A stretch of DNA of 64,000 nt from Lineus longissimus (taxonomy: Eukaryota > Nemertea > Pilidiophora > Heteronemertea > Lineidae), in the NCBI RefSeq assembly GCF_910592395.1, contig NC_088320.1, positions 11,406,501-11,470,500 on the forward strand, given 5' to 3'. Positions 11,047 to 21,613 of the stretch are shown here, one piece after another (the stretch's first letter is position 1; every line of letters starts with the position of its first letter). The translations under genes were made by a program, and so were the position numbers. Under the pieces are notes generated by a model, which did no database searches, was not told the origin of the DNA, and worked only from the letters and a program-made list of their open reading frames with translations.

Positions 11047-11985
11047 CTTCAGGCCCTTAAGCCAATAACGAATTAGTCCCTCTCCTCATCCTTGACAATG
11101 ACATCCACATGCAACACAAACATAAAAAAATATATAGTAATTAATTGTAATTATTCCTGCGTGAACCTATTGTCTGCTTTATGGCAGGATCAGGCCTAGG
11201 CCTAACCAACCTTCCAGTACAAAGGGGACACCATATTTGGACATTGCCCCACCCGGACAATAATCAGGCCAAACGTTTGAATTGCCATCGCCCCCCCCCC
11301 CCCCACTTATCAAAAATAAAATATTGACCGAGTGTTGTGAAAATGAGAGGCAGAATCGACCACAGACAGAGATGCCTTCAAATGAGCAGTCTCGGCACTC
11401 GGCACTTGACAGCCTTAAAGTCACCAAAAATTGGCCCTCAAAGTCAAATGTCGGAAACCTCTCCCCCCAAGCCTCCATCCAGGATGTTCCTAAACATGGC
11501 CCTTTGAGTATCCTCGTCCCATCCTACTCCTGGACATGTACAGGGGCTTCTTGGCCTACGATCCCTGGCTAGACATGCCCCCACCGACCACCTGGTCCTC
11601 TATACTCATGAATTACATGATACTCCGGTCGTGATGACATTGCCAGCCTAGTGGGCTACTAGTTTAGTTAGTAGTAATCATGCCATGAGTTTGAAATCTT
11701 GCCAGTACAAAGTGGCCCATTTTGTCAAATCACCCCATGTAATCAAGCCACAATCCAATCATATTATGGCTATAGGAATGTATGACAACAATAAATGAAA
11801 ACTCACCTTAAAAATCTCCTTGAAATCGATAAAATTTGTATTTCTGACAAATGTTTTCAATGTTGACAATTTTTATTTGAGGCGTCTGCTACAATTCTTG
11901 TCAGGCAAGCTCGGAAGCGGTTACAATAGGGAAACAACAGTAACAACGACAACAACATGCAAGTTTGGTTTTTCCAAGGTTTTAT
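11047..11985. other. Non-coding right portion of the Harbinger element
   Basis: No supported gene. It contains a poly-C run at 11290-11304 and ordinary AT-rich sequence. It presumably holds the 5' flank of the minus-strand Myb-like gene. Confidence 0.45.
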
Positions 11986-12185
11986 CTCTGTCCATCTTGG
12001 TGTTAGTTTTACCTGCAAAATAAAACCTCTTCTTAGTTTCAGCCCAGGTTTTAGGTGTTTAGATAAAACCAGGTGTTGGTGTTAAACTAAAACCTCGAAT
12101 TGGTCTTATCCAGACATAGGTTTTTAGGGGTAGAAATTAAGAATAAAACTGACACTAACACCCAACACTAAAACCAAAACCAACT
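11986..12185. repeat. Right subterminal repeat of the Harbinger element
   Basis: GTTTTAG, AAAACCAGGTGTTGG and CTAACACC words mirror those at 7981-8425 in opposite orientation, just inside the right TIR. Confidence 0.55.
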
Positions 12186-12346
12186 TTGAAATCACCCATT
12201 GTATTCAACTCTTGTGTAGCAAGAAATGGGGATTCCCAAAACACCAGTGTGTCACTGGTAGAGATGAAACACCCTTCCCTGGGCCAATGGTCACGATCGT
12301 TTTCTTTTTTCACTGGTAGTGGAAACAACCTTCCGTGGGATCCTAG

Positions 12347-13407
12347 CCCTTTTGCTGCCAACTTCGCATTTCTGCACAATGACTTTTGTTCCTTTTGCTG
12401 CCAACTTCGCATTTTGGCGAAATTTTCCTATGTGGTGAAAATACATTGATTTTTCGTCTGCTAGCGTCGTTTATGGTATATACCTATAGATGGCGTGGTA
12501 GAGGAGTTACCACGCTACGTTTCTACTGTACATGTTATATATCGATTTGCTGAGATTTCGGGTGAAAATCACTTCCAAAAGTTTACAAAATGGCGAATCG
12601 GATGTCATTATCACCGGTACTCGATGAATTGGATATCATGCATGATTTTGATTCTGGGCCCGAATTCGAAAGGTACCACACAGTTGTCAATTATTAGAAT
12701 AGAGTTATCTGACTGCTACATACATTCTATGACAGGACATTTGGCTGAGAAACTTTGAACTTTCATGTTTAGTTGAGGAAACCCTGAATTTTAGCTGTTT
12801 TATACCAGGCCCCCTCCATAGGGACCCCTGACCCCCCTATCTACTATTAGTTCTCTGGTAGCACTAAAAAGGAGCTCTAGGGAGTGAAGGTATGTAATTT
12901 AGTCCAAACATATCACCATAAGTAGTAATTTTTGGTCTACAAAGTAAATGGCTGATCATTGAATTTTGAAGAATTTTGCTCGATTTCTGTAAATAACGCA
13001 TCGGTATTTCTTGGCAATTTTGTTACAAAGCAATACAAATTCAGGGTTAACAAGGTTATGGACTTAGAAAGGAAAGAGTAAAGAAACTTGCAGATGCATA
13101 AAAATAGTTTTATTAGTTGTATTATTACATTTATTCCAAATTACAGTGGTTTATTCTACAAAATCTTCAATCCTCATTAGTTATTCAAGATGGCGGCATG
13201 CAAATTAGGGCGTGACCTACTTTTTAAAAATTTTAATTTGAAGTCCAGGTCATACTGAACAACTTCCATGTGCATTGTTTTGACATATCTCCAATAGTTT
13301 TCTCAGGAAAAATATTTAAATTGATCATATCAATTTTTTTCAATTTAACCTGAAATTGCTTGGCACTGAGGACTCGAAAAAAAAAAATTTGCTTGGCAGC
13401 AAAAGGG
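12347..13407. mobile_element. 1.06 kb non-autonomous DNA element, CTAG-flanked, absent from copy B
   Basis: Perfect 15-bp terminal inverted repeats CCCTTTTGCTGCCAA start at 12347 and end at 13407. They are flanked by CTAG at 12343-12346 and 13408-13411. Copy B has the empty site (GATCCTAGCCTCAATTG at 51354-51370). The left end carries a second copy of CCTTTTGCTGCCAACTTCGC about 45 bp inside. The target duplication could be CTAG, TAG or TA, so the superfamily is not settled. The only coding trace is a short first-exon-like segment at 12590. Confidence 0.85.
12590..12672 (+). pseudogene. Relic first exon inside the CTAG-flanked element
   Basis: An ATG opens MANRMSLSPVLDELDIMHDF and continues DSGPEFER up to a donor-like AAAG|GTACCA. 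The acidic start resembles N-termini of piggyBac-type transposases, but the segment is too short for a family call. It may be what is left of a deleted transposase gene. Confidence 0.3.
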
Positions 13408-13625
13408 CTAGCATCAATTGTCTTTCTCCCTGGTATGATAGTGGAAACAACCTCCAGTGGCCCTGTCGTCTTTTTCTCTACCAGTATTACAAGTGGAAGA
13501 ACACTCGAAGTACATCGCGTAATATTCACAACACTTTGTCAAAATATGAAGAAAAAAAAATTTTGAACCTAATTTACCACTCTGGAACGAATTCCGAGAG
13601 TTTTCCATTGCTTATTCACCTTTTA

Positions 13626-14729
13626 TTAAACTCTTTTGCTATAGATCTTCGCGACTAAAGGTATATGCTGGCCCCTATTCTCCCTTGGCCAGCTAACGAA
13701 TTCACCAGCTTTGGTTGGAAGGATAGCATATGACGTGTCATATTTGGCGGTGAAGGACATCAGCCACCTCATTTGGCCACTCCCGCTACTAATTATTTTT
13801 TTCTTAGTTTTAACGTGATCATTGTCTACGTGAACGATTTCGTACACACTTAGAAACTTTCCATGCAAATCCTGTCTTTTATCAAATATTTCGATGCTAT
13901 TGTCAGATTTAACTATAAGGTATTTGTTTCCAAGTAGATAGGCTTCGTTATATTTATACATGAACCATAAGTCATTGAAGACTTCCATCTTTGTTTTGTC
14001 ATCAATGAGAGTTTTGCATCGGATTGTAAAAGGTCTGAAGGTAAACGAATAAATGCATTCTCTATCACACTGGATATTTTTGAGTTCAACACTCCTTTCG
14101 TACAACTCTGCCTTTCGAGGCTGTCCTGCTGAACCCAAGTTCTTTACATGTCTAAGCTTGAAGAAAAGTCCACAGTCTTGTATCTTGAACCAGTGTAGAA
14201 ATGACAGTGAGACAGCGATGGGTCCGTTCGTCTTGCTGTTGCCATATGTTCGTTTCATCGCATAAGTTAGCTCTAAGAAAACATTTTCTCCGCATGTCGC
14301 CACTCTTAACCACCGAAAACGTTTACGCCCACTCACAAGACGCGTCTTAAATTCATTATAAGGGATTTTTAGTTTCCGTATGTTACCTTCAAGTTCAAAT
14401 ATGGTGATTTTAACAGTCCTCCGTTCCGACACAAGCCAGGTAACTCCTGTATTACTTATTCCTACAAAACTATTCCTATACTCACCACATATAAGTATTA
14501 GCTCTTTTACAGTGAAATGCCTAATCAGTATATAAGAAGACATTGTCTTGTTCAGGCGATAGGCATACACATTTCGAGGCGTTGAGAAGATCATATCGAC
14601 AGGAGCGGCCATCGCGACTACCTGGAGTCCCTGGTGGTAATAAACTCTAGCACTTTGCGCTGGAAACTCTCCTTTAATTGTGATATCTCGCTTCAAGTGA
14701 TATAGATGCTGAATCACAGAGAACAACAT
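13626..14729 (-). CDS. Unrecognised 367-residue protein, copy A (intact, intronless)
   Basis: An uninterrupted frame runs from the ATG at 14729 (MLFSVIQHLYHLKRDITIKG) to the stop at 13626. I see no signal peptide, membrane segment or metal-binding motif. The protein is rich in short hydrophobic/aromatic beta-like segments (YLLGNKYLIVKSDNSIEIFD; GKFLSVYEIVHVDND; SYAILPTKAGEFVSW). That pattern would suit a beta-propeller-like fold, but this is only an impression. A second copy (51575-52678) has one nonsense codon and a third, diverged fragment lies at 31005-31480, so it is a small gene family. Long conservation between copies argues for real coding. No function is assigned. Confidence 0.6.
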   Translation of the reverse strand: MLFSVIQHLYHLKRDITIKGEFPAQSARVYYHQGLQVVAMAAPVDMIFSTPRNVYAYRLNKTMSSYILIRHFTVKELILICGEYRNSFVGISNTGVTWLVSERRTVKITIFELEGNIRKLKIPYNEFKTRLVSGRKRFRWLRVATCGENVFLELTYAMKRTYGNSKTNGPIAVSLSFLHWFKIQDCGLFFKLRHVKNLGSAGQPRKAELYERSVELKNIQCDRECIYSFTFRPFTIRCKTLIDDKTKMEVFNDLWFMYKYNEAYLLGNKYLIVKSDNSIEIFDKRQDLHGKFLSVYEIVHVDNDHVKTKKKIISSGSGQMRWLMSFTAKYDTSYAILPTKAGEFVSWPRENRGQHIPLVAKIYSKRV

Positions 14730-15054
14730 CTTTAGTGAGAGCTGCAGCCGATATGTTTAGCCGAGTCGTTCGTTTGCTGCCCAAACATTATTTGCCGTCG
14801 GTGCCACTCGGATATTGACGCAAACCTCAATTTATCTTGGTATTGCCTCAACCATCAAAGACAGAGAAAAATCAGTGACCCATTGTTCGGAACAAACCCA
14901 ACTCCCGAGCCTTTGCTCGTTAAGATTCGGAAAATCAGTCATTGATTCTTCGGGGGAGTCAGCTGAACATCACAAATTCTGAGAGAGCATCATCGGTAAC
15001 CTATGTTAAAATGGTATTCTGTACGGTCTTCCGAAAAGTACTATTCCACTCCAG

Positions 15055-15234
15055 CGCATTCGAAATTGGGCTGCCAGGAGAGTTTGCCGCCGGCGGAAAT
15101 TTGAGCACATAAAACCTGTGCTCAAAGAGTTACACCTGCTGCCGGTAAAATGCAGGATCTCACACAAGGCGTTTCTTTTGGCATACAAGGTTTTGAACGG
15201 ACCTCCACCAAAGTATTTCGATGGGATACTATGA
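15055..15234 (+). pseudogene. LINE reverse transcriptase C-terminal fragment
   Basis: The plus strand reads FEHIKPVLKELHLLPV followed by CRISHKAFLLAYKVLNGPPP before a stop. This is the motif seen near the C-terminus of CR1/L2-like and related non-LTR reverse transcriptases. It is a short relic. Copy B retains the left part near 52980-53080, but about 95 bp is missing there. Confidence 0.7.
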
Positions 15235-17013
15235 CCAAAGAACAATCCACAGCACACACGATCTTCAAACATTGTCCAACTTTCTGCTGCCGCGCAACGG
15301 TCTCCCCAACATGTGAAACTCTCTCCAAACAATTTCAGGACGACTTTGGTAGGGTACCGGCTTTATCAGGGTTTGGAAAGGCGAAAAATAAATATTACTT
15401 TATTATTACTATCATCGAAGAAGGGAGAAATAGGGGAAAAGGGGGAGGAAAAATGATTTTATGACTTTCCTGAGTCATTTCAACTATGTCTAGATGTGTT
15501 TCGAGGCCACTAAAGCCAAGTTGCTCTTTCAAGTGCTTATCCATAAATAACCTATTTTCGGACAAGGTTGTCTCATCTTTTTATTTTAGAGGGTGATATA
15601 TTATGATGTTCGTATCTCAGCCCATCATCAAGAGATCCCCATGTATCAGACATCATTTTAAAGAATAAGCCAGTACCAATAGCTCAATTTCAGGAGTTTC
15701 TCCCTACAGCCTCAATTTGGCAGTGTGTCACATATCTCAATATCATAGTGACACAGAGACAAAATAAGGACCTTCGATCCGTTAATTTAACCATCACCCA
15801 CGTATGAGGCATAAATTTAGGCGGTAAGAACTGGTCTACTAAATGACTTTCAATTTAAAAAAATGGTTGGTTCTGGGTCCTCAATATCTGAATTTTTAAT
15901 GAAAAAAAATAGGAGTGGTGCCATGTAAACTACTTCAATGTGTCAAAAATAGAATTCAACGTAAGAGGTTGCTACATGCACCTAACTCATTTTTGACCAA
16001 ATTTTCGCTTCGGCGACTCATGGTTCTCACCGCCTCAATTTTGCTGATGCTTTCGTGTTGTTCCTAAAGTAAGGTTCAATCTGGAATGATCGACATCCCA
16101 GGATTGTAGCTGACACGAGGTCGAGTTACAGTTTGTAACCGCTGCCGTATACGTACAGACGCACACAGCCACGACGAGCAACAGCACAATATGGCTTCGG
16201 ATCTAGTAGATCGCAAGCCCTACATGCCGTAATCACATTGAAACCTTAGACAGAAGCTCAGTACGAGTATTTGCTATGGAAATGTGCTAACTCTATGCGT
16301 TAGTGTTAAAGCAATGTCATACAAGTTAATTCGGAGTGAACACTAGAATAAAAAAACTGTTAATTTTGAATTAACCTTTGGTTGTCCCAGAACTTTGCAA
16401 AGTGATCTAATCTCATGGTTAACAGCGGGCTTATTCTTGTTAATAGTGTTAACCCAGAGTTAACCGAAAGATTTAACGTGGTCATTGATAGGACACAAAC
16501 TAACAGTTAATCTTTAATCTTTTTGCCCGGAGAAAGCGTTTGAATGTTGTCACAGATTCGATGTTGCGCCCAGATCTATACAAAGCTGGCTATCTACAAC
16601 CAAACTAATACAAACTGTTTTTTATCACACCAAACTAATACAAACTGGCTTATCACACCAAACTAACTAAACAACCCAACTGAATACGTGTAACTACTTT
16701 GAAACTGGTTTCACTGAACCTAGCGATATCCACCAAGTGTACATTGTATATTACAAAAGGTTTGGCACACTTACCCTAAGCAAATTCACACCTCATTCCT
16801 TCTCCTCATTCTCACCAGACAGGAAGTGCTCAGAAACCCACTGGGCAACTTCCTACAACACACCCATTCAAACCAAACATTAACCCCTTCACACCAACAC
16901 TCATACTGACACACTGACAACCATAGTTAGAAATGACGCGTTTTGTGACAAATGTTTAGAAGTAGAAAGTGCCCACCTTGAAAATGTTTCCGGCCCTGTT
17001 GTATCCTGACGAA
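15235..17013. other. Long anonymous stretch shared with copy B
   Basis: No gene was recognised. Sequence is AT-rich with GTTAA-rich words around 16320-16520 and a short tandem motif (CCAAACTAATACAAACTGG) at 16600-16665. It corresponds to 53190-55176 in copy B, which in addition contains a 320-bp insertion. Confidence 0.5.
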
Positions 17014-18357
17014 AAGCCTTCGGCTTTTCTGCGAAGCGCTACTATGGTTAACGTGCATACGACGTATCCAATGTAAACAATGTTTCTCAAGTCCATGGAT
17101 TCGTTTCAAATGGCTTAAATTTGACTTAAAATGGCCGCCAGAAGAGATAAACGCGCGAATGAAGCAACTCGACTATTCTGAGCTCCGAGAGAGAACCACA
17201 TGAATATTCACACGGTTTTTTAATCACACTTCAATTTCAGGGGGTTTACCCCCCGACATATGTGTTTTGATTTTTGAAACTTTAGTAATAATATCCAAAA
17301 GATGCTTAAAATGGATTTAATCCCGAATTAATGAAGCAAAAGACGGGCAGGCGTTTCGAGAAAATAAATTTTATTTTGATATTTCAATAAACCTTTTGAA
17401 CGAATTCCACATGGGCCGTGGTGGGATCCGAAGACACCTCAAGGAGGAATGTATGTTTTTATGGGGTACCATTGGTTTTGCAGATCTCCTGTTTTTTTCT
17501 AAAGAATAATCAATATTCGCTAGCAGACTTTTTATGCTCCCAGGTATGAAGAGGGTTCTATGTTCCTTGAGTTCTTTGTTCATCAGTCTGGTGTTCCTCA
17601 AGAGTAAAGTGTCTTCAAGTCTCTTGGCCAGCAAAAACCCTTTCCAACCAATTTTTTATGCATTAACCATTCGGCAACATGTTGGTGGGGGAAAAACCTG
17701 ATCCCTAGATCCCTGACCCCTGGAATTGGTGGCCCAGGTACGACCACAAGCAATTGCCTCAAGGAAGCCACCAGTACGACCTCGTGGGAGTCTTGCCAAT
17801 ATCATGCCAGTGAAAAGGAAGGGTAATGATGGTTGAGGGTTGCAGTTAGGGTACCATCAAAGGAGTACCTCTTCCTCGCTCTGTCAAAGGACTGCACCAT
17901 CATGAAGGTTTGGGGGTTCCACTCGAGCGCCCCAGGGTAAGCAGCTCGGAAGGACTTATTGAGAGGCCAATAGGGGGTTTGAGGGGCCTTCCCCCCCCCC
18001 CCCCCCCCCCAATGCACTGGCTAAAACATGTCAGAAGGACGGGGGTTGGGGGGGGGGGAGGGGCTCTCCATGACGACAGTTGCGCGAGTTCAATAGAGCT
18101 TGCACTTTACATTAGAATCTGCCAGAGTCCCAGACTACGATAGTCTGGACACCTTTCGGGGGGGGACATTTTCCATTTCTTTGCCGGCTATTATGACGAT
18201 GGAGTTGAGTTACTGCTAATGCGATACACGGAGAAAAATGTCTATCAAAACAGAAAATTGGCGGAAGGAACTATAGCAGGGTCCCAACCAGGGGGTTTGG
18301 GGGGTTCCCCCCAACCTACAGGCGCTGCGCGCTTACTAGGGCACTGCACTGATAATA
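17014..18357 (-). mobile_element. 1.35 kb G/C-run-containing repeat, absent from copy B
   Basis: Copy B joins GACGAA directly to ATGTTATGG, so about 1.35 kb is inserted here. It begins with the hairpin AAAGCCTTCGGCTTT and ends near GGGCACTGCACTGATAA. An almost complete inverted copy lies at 33350-34715. It contains long C and G runs (about 17990-18012 and 18049-18060). A minus-strand frame at 17371-17634 (GSIKSLLANIDYSLEKNRRS) is also readable in the other copy, though interrupted there. Termini do not show clear inverted repeats, so the class is unknown. Confidence 0.7.
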
Positions 18358-18369
18358 TTATGTTATGGT

Positions 18370-18650
18370 GGCCTCAACCGTCAACAGCTGAGAGAATAAA
18401 GCGTATAATCAAATCATTATTCCCCGAACATTCTATCCAAGGACATTTCAACTTTCTACACCCTATTCAAACAAACGTATCCCACACAGCAACCAAATTA
18501 TATGCACGTGTGAAGCATAATTCTGTTAGAAGCTACACAGAGCAATGTTTTGAAGTCTCATCTAGCGAACTATGTTGTGAGTCAAAGCGCAGAACTAATG
18601 TAATTCCGAAAGTGGTGATTCTCTTGACCTGGGAAATATCTTTTTTTTGA
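18370..18650 (+). other. Coding-like segment of unknown origin, copy A
   Basis: An open frame reads WPQPSTAERIKRIIKSLFPE and continues about 70 residues with few differences from the copy B segment at 55190-55497. Part of it belongs to the short dispersed repeat also found at 2066 and 43735. Whether it is ever translated is unclear. Confidence 0.35.
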
Positions 18651-18655
18651 GTACA

Positions 18656-20060
18656 AAACGATTTCGTTTGATTTCGTTTGATTTCTGCCGGTGTGGTATA
18701 CCACAAGCAAACCGCTCGACCCACAGCCTTAAGGTTTTCCAAGCCAATGACCACTACTCGGGTGTGGTCTGATATATATCTCTTGAAATCGATCCCGTGC
18801 GGTTTTGTGTATGAAACCTCCGAAAATCAGAAATCAACCATGTAAACCATGGTAACCGAGTGAGCCCATAAAAAATCATACAGATTCAAGACAAAATTTC
18901 CCGCTATTTTTAAAAAAGGACCGACTGAATCTGGATAGTGAGTTCTTGCCTGATACCGTAATAAGATCCAGCCCACCAATCATCAGTCTGGAAAGTGCAG
19001 ATATATCTCTGGGCTACTACTCGAGAACCTCCTTGGACATGGAGGACCAGAAAAACAGAATACCTCTCGATCAATTATCTATCACGTATACCATTGTGAG
19101 AAACCAATAGTGTTTTACACTGTCACTTGGTTGCACAAAAAGCTACACGTACCTTCTTCTGGTATACCCGTGAACCCATTTGACGACACGCCACCACCCT
19201 CTCCATACACGTGGCCTTCTTTTCACTCAGATGACAGTGAAACCGTGCATCAACGTGTAGCGCGGCTACTGTTAAACAGTCCGGATTGATACACAATAGA
19301 GCACACGCTAAAAGAGAAATAGCATCGTATGTGCCTCCATCTGGCTGGCCGATGCCGATGTCAAAGACAACTATAGTGAACTCTGCACTGTGTGCAAGCG
19401 CCGCCATGTCTACCAAAGCCAGCGAACATTAAAAAACTCATTAATCCAGCGATCACCTAGCACTGTAAGGTAACGCTGTTAAACGTCATAATTGATCTGT
19501 TTGTCTGCAGCAAGATGTCTTAACATGCCGTATTCAATATTTTGCGACCACTGCGCTGATGATTCAGGGTTATCTAAGGCACATCGGATCGGATCTTCGC
19601 AGTCCAAGTGTGATGAATCCCATGTTTTGTTTTTATTTCTTCCCTATATTAATTGGTGAGTTTATTGTGAGTCAATTGAGCTATGTAATCTAAGATCAGA
19701 ATCATGTAACCATAACCATGGTCATAATGTTATCCAAGATCATAGTCATGTAATATGGAATCAGTTAGAATCAGGAATGAACATTCATGTAGGACTGGAC
19801 AATAGCACAGATCAATGACTTTACAATGACTTAACAATGTTTTGACAATGGCGAGTGGTTAGGTGATCTATGGTTGTTGGTGTGTGCTTTTGGCGAGGAC
19901 TCAGAAAGACTCCAAGGAAAGCTGTTGGTTATGCTTGCCTTGTGATTTGAATTGATTTGAGCTCCAGAATCCCTTTTCGGGGAAGCTGTTTATCGAATCC
20001 GGACTTTTCGGTTCGGGAATTATGATCGCCTGGCGTTGGTGTCGAATGGAGTCGTCGCTG
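18656..20060. repeat. 1.4 kb repeat unit, single in copy A, tandem in copy B
   Basis: It begins at TTTGATTTCTGCCGG followed by the palindrome TGTGGTATACCACA, and ends with one copy of the 100-bp motif (AATCCCTTTTCGGGGAAGC) at 19965-20060. Copy B has two of these units in tandem followed by an array of the 100-bp motif. Short open frames are conserved between units but none looks like a known protein. Confidence 0.65.
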
Positions 20061-20424
20061 CAGCTGTGAAACGCACACATATACGTATTCGAATCGGAAC
20101 GCCTAAATTCCGTATTCTTATTGGGAACGGATAGCCTAAGTCCGTATAATTGCCTCTTAACCCTTTACACCTCTGTGTCGCCATATCTGGGCCCTTACTC
20201 GGAACTGGACATTTTCGCAGTTATACTTGGAATTCATCTTTGGAACTTGACCTTTTTCTCAGTTACCCTGTGAACATTGCCGTGTGAACTTTGCCCTTGT
20301 GAACTGAAGGGACTGAACTGAACATTGCTACACTTTGCTACACGAACTCCCATGACTAATATATGCTTTATTTCAGCAGATGGCTATATAAATATTGTAC
20401 ATAATTTTCTCTTATAATAAACTA

Positions 20425-20649
20425 TTTGTTATTTTGATATAGGTGTTCAGCTGTTTTAACAGAGAGGTACCAGTGCCTTAAAAACCGCTACGTCACATCA
20501 GGCTATTGTTCATATTATCAATATAGATTAATCTGCCTTGGATATTATATGTATGCACCACAATCATGGAGAGTCTGGCTGAAATAAAAAAAGAGCGTTC
20601 CGCCTGACAAAAATGTGTTAACTGTAACAAAACGATATCTCAAGTCATT
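20425..20649. repeat. Left part of the tandem unit split by the DIRS insertion
   Basis: From GATATAGGTGTTCAGCTG to CTCAAGTCATT this segment matches 29640-29857. In the latter it runs straight on into ATCATCCTCAC, the sequence found to the right of the DIRS element at 29044. Confidence 0.8.
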
Positions 20650-20736
20650 AATTGAAAAATTAAACAAGACTTACCCTGGGAAGTTGCAGTTTGATTATAA
20701 TTTCACCGAATGAACTAAATACGGAGGAATAACATG
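20650..20736. repeat. DIRS 3'-terminal arm
   Basis: This arm, from TGAAAAATTAAACAAGAC to GGAGGAATAACATG, is nearly perfectly complementary to 20854-20937. The two can form a long hairpin. Confidence 0.88.
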
Positions 20737-20764
20737 AGATGTCGTCACTTATTCCCGCCGGCAG
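20733..20764. repeat. DIRS inverted terminal repeat, left
   Basis: CATGAGATGTCGTCACTT and the following ATTCCCGCCGG are inverted relative to 28983-29012 with two or three mismatches. Confidence 0.85.
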
Positions 20765-20853
20765 ATTTAGAGAAAATTGATGACATGGAACAAAAACCAT
20801 GTTAAGAACCAAACCACCAAAAAACGATCAAATTAGGGATGGGATAGGGAGGG

Positions 20854-20973
20854 CATGTTATTCCTCCGTATTTAGTTCATTCGGTGAAATTATAATCAAA
20901 CTGCAACTTCCCAAGGTAAGTCTTGTTTAATTTTTCAATTTCACCTCATTTCACAATACTACGGAATTCCATG
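20854..20973. repeat. DIRS internal complementary region
   Basis: The left two-thirds (20854-20937) complement the element's 3' end. The right third (20938-20973, TTTCACCTCATTTCACAATA onward) complements the 5' end at 29008-29043. The two halves abut without a gap, as predicted for a template that bridges the two ends. The same structure is in copy B at about 59500-59621. Confidence 0.88.
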
Positions 20974-21331
20974 AAACTTCAGAGCCCATGGCATCAATCA
21001 CCTGTAGTCAAACACCAACAGGAAGAATCCAATAACAACAGTCAACACAACAATTGCAAAAACACTGAGAACTATGTAATCCAACACAAAACCAAATTAC
21101 ACAATACAAAACACCCTCAACAAAAAAGGGCTAAGTTCTTTGTGAAAACCAGCAGCTCAGACTAGCCGCCTTTGATCAAATCAAAAAATGATTGTCAAGA
21201 AACTAAACATCAAACATCACAGCCCATCTGGGCACAGATTAAATGCGATCTCGCACAAAAAAACATCTCCAAACTGTCCAAATTGTCTCTACTAACCAAC
21301 TAAACCAATTCCCAGTGTCAAACCTATGTGA
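20974..21331. other. Non-coding segment between recombinase stop and internal complementary region
   Basis: Low-complexity A/C-rich DNA with CAACA and AAACACC words. No gene was seen. Present in both DIRS copies. Confidence 0.5.
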
Positions 21332-21613
21332 CTACTGGGTTTTCAAAATAGCCTCTGCAACAGACAAATCATTGTCAATCGGCTTGTTATAGTATTTCCT
21401 AAAAACAGAATCTCTGCTCCAACTAGCAGTACGAAGAATCGTTGCCAATGGTACCTGAGCCTTTGCAGCATAAGCAGTCGCTGCCCCCCTCGTTGAACGA
21501 GGAGCAAAAATATTCAAATCAATACCAGCCTCTCTTAAAACTGTTCTAATCCACCTAGATATAGTTCCCTGAAAGGCAGCCTTATGAGGCTTAATAGTCG
21601 TAAGTAACAACCC

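Larger units (their letters stand above)
7966..12197 (+). mobile_element. Autonomous PIF/Harbinger DNA transposon, absent from copy B
   Basis: Terminal inverted repeats GGGTGATTTCAAAGT (7966) and its complement ending at 12197 are flanked by ATT at 7963-7965 and 12198-12200. Copy B has the uninterrupted site (TACATTGTATTC at 51209-51220), which defines both ends and a 3-bp target duplication. The 4,232-bp element encodes a HARBI1-like DDE transposase on the plus strand and a Myb/SANT-like protein on the minus strand, the standard two-gene Harbinger layout. Between the TIRs and the genes it has long stretches built from GGTTTTAG / CTAAAAC words. Confidence 0.93.

Noticed and set aside
17371-17634. 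Minus-strand frame with SLLANIDYSLEKNRRS as a gene
   Set aside because: It is repeated in the inverted copy but interrupted there by a stop near its start. It is short and sits inside a repeat, so it is kept only as a note on the repeat.
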